The notes beneath the pieces are model-generated. The model searched no databases. It had not been told where the DNA came from and saw only the letters and a program-made list of their open reading frames with translations. 32,181 nucleotides of DNA, taken from Deltaproteobacteria bacterium (GTDB taxonomy: Bacteria > Bdellovibrionota > JACOXK01 > 2-02-FULL-40-11). Within the stretch, counting starts at the first letter, position 1; each line of letters opens with the position of its first letter. Where the stretch lies: positions 1 through 32,181 of the forward strand of contig JACQJD010000005.1 of the NCBI GenBank assembly GCA_016198185.1, written 5' to 3'. The position numbers and the translations under genes are program-made. This document shows positions 29,641 through 32,181 of this stretch, in pieces.

Positions 29641-29789
29641 AAAACAAGCAGTATTTGACCCAAAAATATGTTATTGAAGGGCTTTCTGTCTCTCAAATTT
29701 CAAAAATGACGGGACATAGTGACTGTTACGTCTATGCATCATTAAAGAAATTTGGTATCCCTCTCAGGTCGAAGATCAAGGATGGCTAG
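29616..29789 (+). CDS. Short HTH-domain ORF (57 aa), possible remnant
   Basis: KQYLTQKYVIEGLSVSQISKMTGHSDCYVYASLKKFGIPLRSKIKDG*; below the 60-aa cutoff of the supplied ORF track. Confidence 0.4.
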   Translation: MFFSKPILENKQYLTQKYVIEGLSVSQISKMTGHSDCYVYASLKKFGIPLRSKIKDG

Positions 29790-29857
29790 AATGCTTTTAG
29801 AGCTGGGAACTCCATTATTTACGCTCTGGGAATGTACTCCCAAAATAAGTTCAGGAT

Positions 29858-29908
29858 GAAATGTGCCTAAGGCACATTTCACTTCGAGCACCGAAGGTGC
29901 GAGGAAGT
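29858..29908. repeat. Palindromic REP-like element (two consecutive hairpins)
   Basis: GAAATGTGCC-TAA-GGCACATTTC (29858-29880); ACTTCgaGCACC-gaa-GGTGCgagGAAGT (29881-29908). Confidence 0.75.
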
Positions 29909-29960
29909 CCCCCGGTTTACAGCAATGAATATTTCATCGTTTTCATTCCAGAAAGAACGG

Positions 29961-30719
29961 TTATCGACACTTTATAAGATAAAAATAGACAAAACAGCTA
30001 GAGATATGATCTTTCCGATTTAAACAAGCTATGAACTCCTCTTTAAATTCATTAAATTTATCACCTAAATAGTTTTGTAAGCCTTTCATTCTCTCAAGTC
30101 TGTTTTCCCAGGCTGCTATTACATCTTTAGAGAGTTTTCCATCTTGTGACAACTCTTTATCTTTTAACAAAACTTTCTGCTCTAATTTTAAGGAGAGTGA
30201 GTTTATGGTTTTTTCAATATTTTCTCCCATATTAAAATCGTATAAATTTTTATCAAATAAGAGTTGATAAAAACCCTGAATAGCAGATTGTGTCTGTATA
30301 GATAAGGGAGAATGGTTTAATAACCCGCTCATTTCGGTAATCGCTAACCATCCTCCAGGTTTTAAATGTTTAAGCCAACTTTTGAGTGGTTGTCCAATAT
30401 TGGGAAAATAAGCCGCAGTAAAGCTACACCAAATGCCATCAATTTTAGGAAGGCCTAATTTTGATAAATCTGCAATATTAGCCTCAATAAATCTTGAATT
30501 TAAAATATTTTTCTTCCGTGCTTGCTCAAGAAGTTCGCTATCTTGGTCAATTCCAATTACACTTGCTCCTCGCTGCGACAAGAGAGCTGTTTGATCGCCA
30601 ATACCACAACCCAAATCCAAGACGGTACATTTGTTCAGAGGTGGCACCAGTTTAAATACTGTAGCCCAGTCTCGCCACTTATACTGTTTTTTATATTGTG
30701 TAGATAAACTTGAAGGCAT
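29961..30719 (-). CDS. Class I SAM-dependent methyltransferase
   Basis: LNKCTVLDLGCGIGDQTALLSQRGASVIGIDQDSELLEQARKKN, LKPGGWLAITEMSGL; GGAG upstream of ATG. Confidence 0.85.
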   Translation of the reverse strand: MPSSLSTQYKKQYKWRDWATVFKLVPPLNKCTVLDLGCGIGDQTALLSQRGASVIGIDQDSELLEQARKKNILNSRFIEANIADLSKLGLPKIDGIWCSFTAAYFPNIGQPLKSWLKHLKPGGWLAITEMSGLLNHSPLSIQTQSAIQGFYQLLFDKNLYDFNMGENIEKTINSLSLKLEQKVLLKDKELSQDGKLSKDVIAAWENRLERMKGLQNYLGDKFNEFKEEFIACLNRKDHISSCFVYFYLIKCR

Positions 30720-30746
30720 GTTAGTTGCTCCAAAATAAGTCTAATT

Positions 30747-31046
30747 TTAAGCAGCTTTTTTTAAAGGACGCATTGAAACAATGACCCCTAGAATAAGAGC
30801 AACCTTGACTAAAAAATCCAAACTCACTTCACTGATTTGTCCTGATTCCATTCTAGCAATTGCGGGCTGTTTACTTCCAACCAGTTCTGCAAGTTTTTGT
30901 TGGGAAAGCTTACGTTTAATGCGAACTTCTTTTAATTTTTCGATGAGTTTCTTTTTTTGATGAATGAGTTCCATTTCCACATCAGATAGTCCTAAAGCCG
31001 TACCAAATTCTTTAGCTGTCTTATATCGTTCTATTTTTGTTTTCAT
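30747..31046 (-). CDS. XRE/HigA-type antitoxin (HTH)
   Basis: LKEVRIKRKLSQQKLAELVGSKQPAIARMESGQISEVSLDFLVKVALILGV; ATGA overlap with the toxin ORF. Confidence 0.9.
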   Translation of the reverse strand: MKTKIERYKTAKEFGTALGLSDVEMELIHQKKKLIEKLKEVRIKRKLSQQKLAELVGSKQPAIARMESGQISEVSLDFLVKVALILGVIVSMRPLKKAA

Positions 31047-31363
31047 AATCCAATACTCCTTATTCTTGTTTTTAAAAGTTCTTCTGTTCTTCGATCAATT
31101 TTTTGTTTCTTCTTTTCGGTAGCATGCAAAACGTAAATAGCATCCCCAACCTTGATAACGTAAAATACCCGATATTCACCCTGCCGTCCTGATAACCTCA
31201 GCTCATGGAGTCCTTTTGCTATCGATGGAAGGGGTCTTGAAATCGGCATCCCAAGATTCTTCCCTGCCATCAAATCATCAAATAAAGCAAAGACATCGGT
31301 AATAATGTCTTTTGGTGCATCTTCTAACTCTCTCTTAGCCTGCTTTAAGATAACCACATCCAT
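31043..31363 (-). CDS. RelE/HigB (phage Gp49-like) toxin
   Basis: LHELRLSGRQGEYRVFYVIKVGDAIYVLHATEKKKQKIDRRTEELLKTRI; toxin-first order with a HigA-like partner. Confidence 0.9.
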   Translation of the reverse strand: MDVVILKQAKRELEDAPKDIITDVFALFDDLMAGKNLGMPISRPLPSIAKGLHELRLSGRQGEYRVFYVIKVGDAIYVLHATEKKKQKIDRRTEELLKTRIRSIGL

Positions 31364-31370
31364 AAGTATT

Positions 31371-31399
31371 AATATATAACGAATTCGTTATTATTTCAA
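31371..31399 (-). promoter_or_regulatory. TA promoter TTGAAA-N17-TATATT with 16-bp palindromic operator ATAACGAATTCGTTAT (31376-31391)
   Basis: Minus strand -35 31399-31394, -10 31376-31371, ATG 31363; palindrome almost fills the spacer. Confidence 0.7.
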
Positions 31400-31563
31400 G
31401 TGGAATCTGTACTATTTCTCAAGAATCAAAAAAAATGAACAACTAAATGATTTTTACCAAGTGGTTAGTAAGAACCTTTAAAAACATTGATTATAACCCG
31501 TTTTAGTCTGCTCCCCAAACATCGACTTCAATATGGTAAATACTGAGATGCTTCGCCCTTCGG

Positions 31564-31690
31564 GCTCGGAATGACAATTTGATGTGACATCGACGACAGA
31601 GATCCCTCGGCTTTGGAGGCTGTTGCCGAACTGTCATTCCGAGCGCAAAGCGCGAGGAATCTCGTTGGAGATCCCTCGAGCCTTTGGCCC
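31564..31690. repeat. Inverted pair of REP-like elements
   Basis: GCTCGGAATGACA (31564-31576) / TGTCATTCCGAGC (31632-31644); GAGATCCCTCG at 31599 and 31668. Confidence 0.75.
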
Positions 31691-31912
31691 TCGTTTTCTA
31701 GGTAAAAAATCCCCTATTTCATGGCTGGCTAAATATCTGTGATAGTACTTATTAAATGTTTGCCTGCTCAGTTGATGGTGCTTGTAAAAATCGGAAATGA
31801 AACGATATCGTACGTGTTGTTTCTTTTTAATCAGCTCATACTCACTTATTAAAAATTGCCACTTTTGCTGATAGTTTCGCTCTAAAGTTCGATCCTCTGT
31901 CGTTCTTCTCAT
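31634..31912 (-). pseudogene. Truncated transposase N-terminal HTH domain, C-terminus encoded by a REP-like repeat
   Basis: QKWQFLISEYELIKKKQHVRYRFISDFYKHHQLSRQTFNKYYHRYLASHEIGDFLPRKRGPKARG then repeat-encoded ISNEIPRALRSE*; GGAGG before ATG. Confidence 0.5.
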
Positions 31913-31981
31913 ATATTACTCCTCCGAATTCAAAACCTCTTTCATTCAAAGATTTTGTCAACGAATTACGTAACCTTTACA

Positions 31982-32020
31982 AGAATGACAGGGGCCCTGT
32001 GCGGGCCTCAGAATGACAGG
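31982..32020. repeat. Direct repeat AGAATGACAGG x2 flanking a GC-rich core
   Basis: 31982-31992 and 32010-32020. Confidence 0.6.
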
Positions 32021-32181
32021 CTGCTATCATGCAAACCGCATCCACTTCTACACCCATTTCTGTAAATATCTAAAATAATTGAGATATTTTCGACCCGGTC
32101 GCCCTCTGAAATTCCAAAATCCTGCCTATAAACTAGCCACTATCAAAACCTTAAACACCCACCCAGACAATGGGTTGGGGA

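Overview
Mostly chromosomal window (about 45% GC by eye, bacterial, gene-dense) with a repeat-rich accessory right end (about 29.4-32.2 kb). From left to right: a 5'-truncated HNH endonuclease; a minus-strand operon trkH/ktrB - 1359-aa exported/membrane protein of unknown function - trkA/ktrA; a plus-strand operon class-V aminotransferase - serA - eroded HisRS/HisZ-like gene - purA; an exported WD40-like protein; tRNA-Lys(UUU) and tRNA-Glu(UUC) directly followed by an MnmD-like tRNA methyltransferase, then plsB-like, gpsA and an App1-like HAD phosphatase gene; a 33-bp perfect inverted repeat; doxX; an FAD dehydrogenase - VanZ-like - M14 amidase cluster; a soluble histidine kinase; a FliA/WhiG-type sigma factor with a long structured leader, followed by HD-GYP and hflX; yacG; and two hypothetical genes. 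The accessory end holds a HigBA/Gp49-type toxin-antitoxin pair with a downstream methyltransferase, transposase remnants and REP-like palindromic repeats. Most notable points: (i) a giant unknown protein encoded between the two K+ uptake subunits; (ii) U34 tRNAs apparently co-transcribed with the predicted U34-modifying methyltransferase; (iii) several promoters whose -10 lies only 7-11 nt from the start codon, suggesting leaderless mRNAs; (iv) a structured leader of about 235 nt upstream of the sigma factor; (v) a TA operator palindrome inside the promoter spacer. All assignments come from reading motifs; no database search was run.
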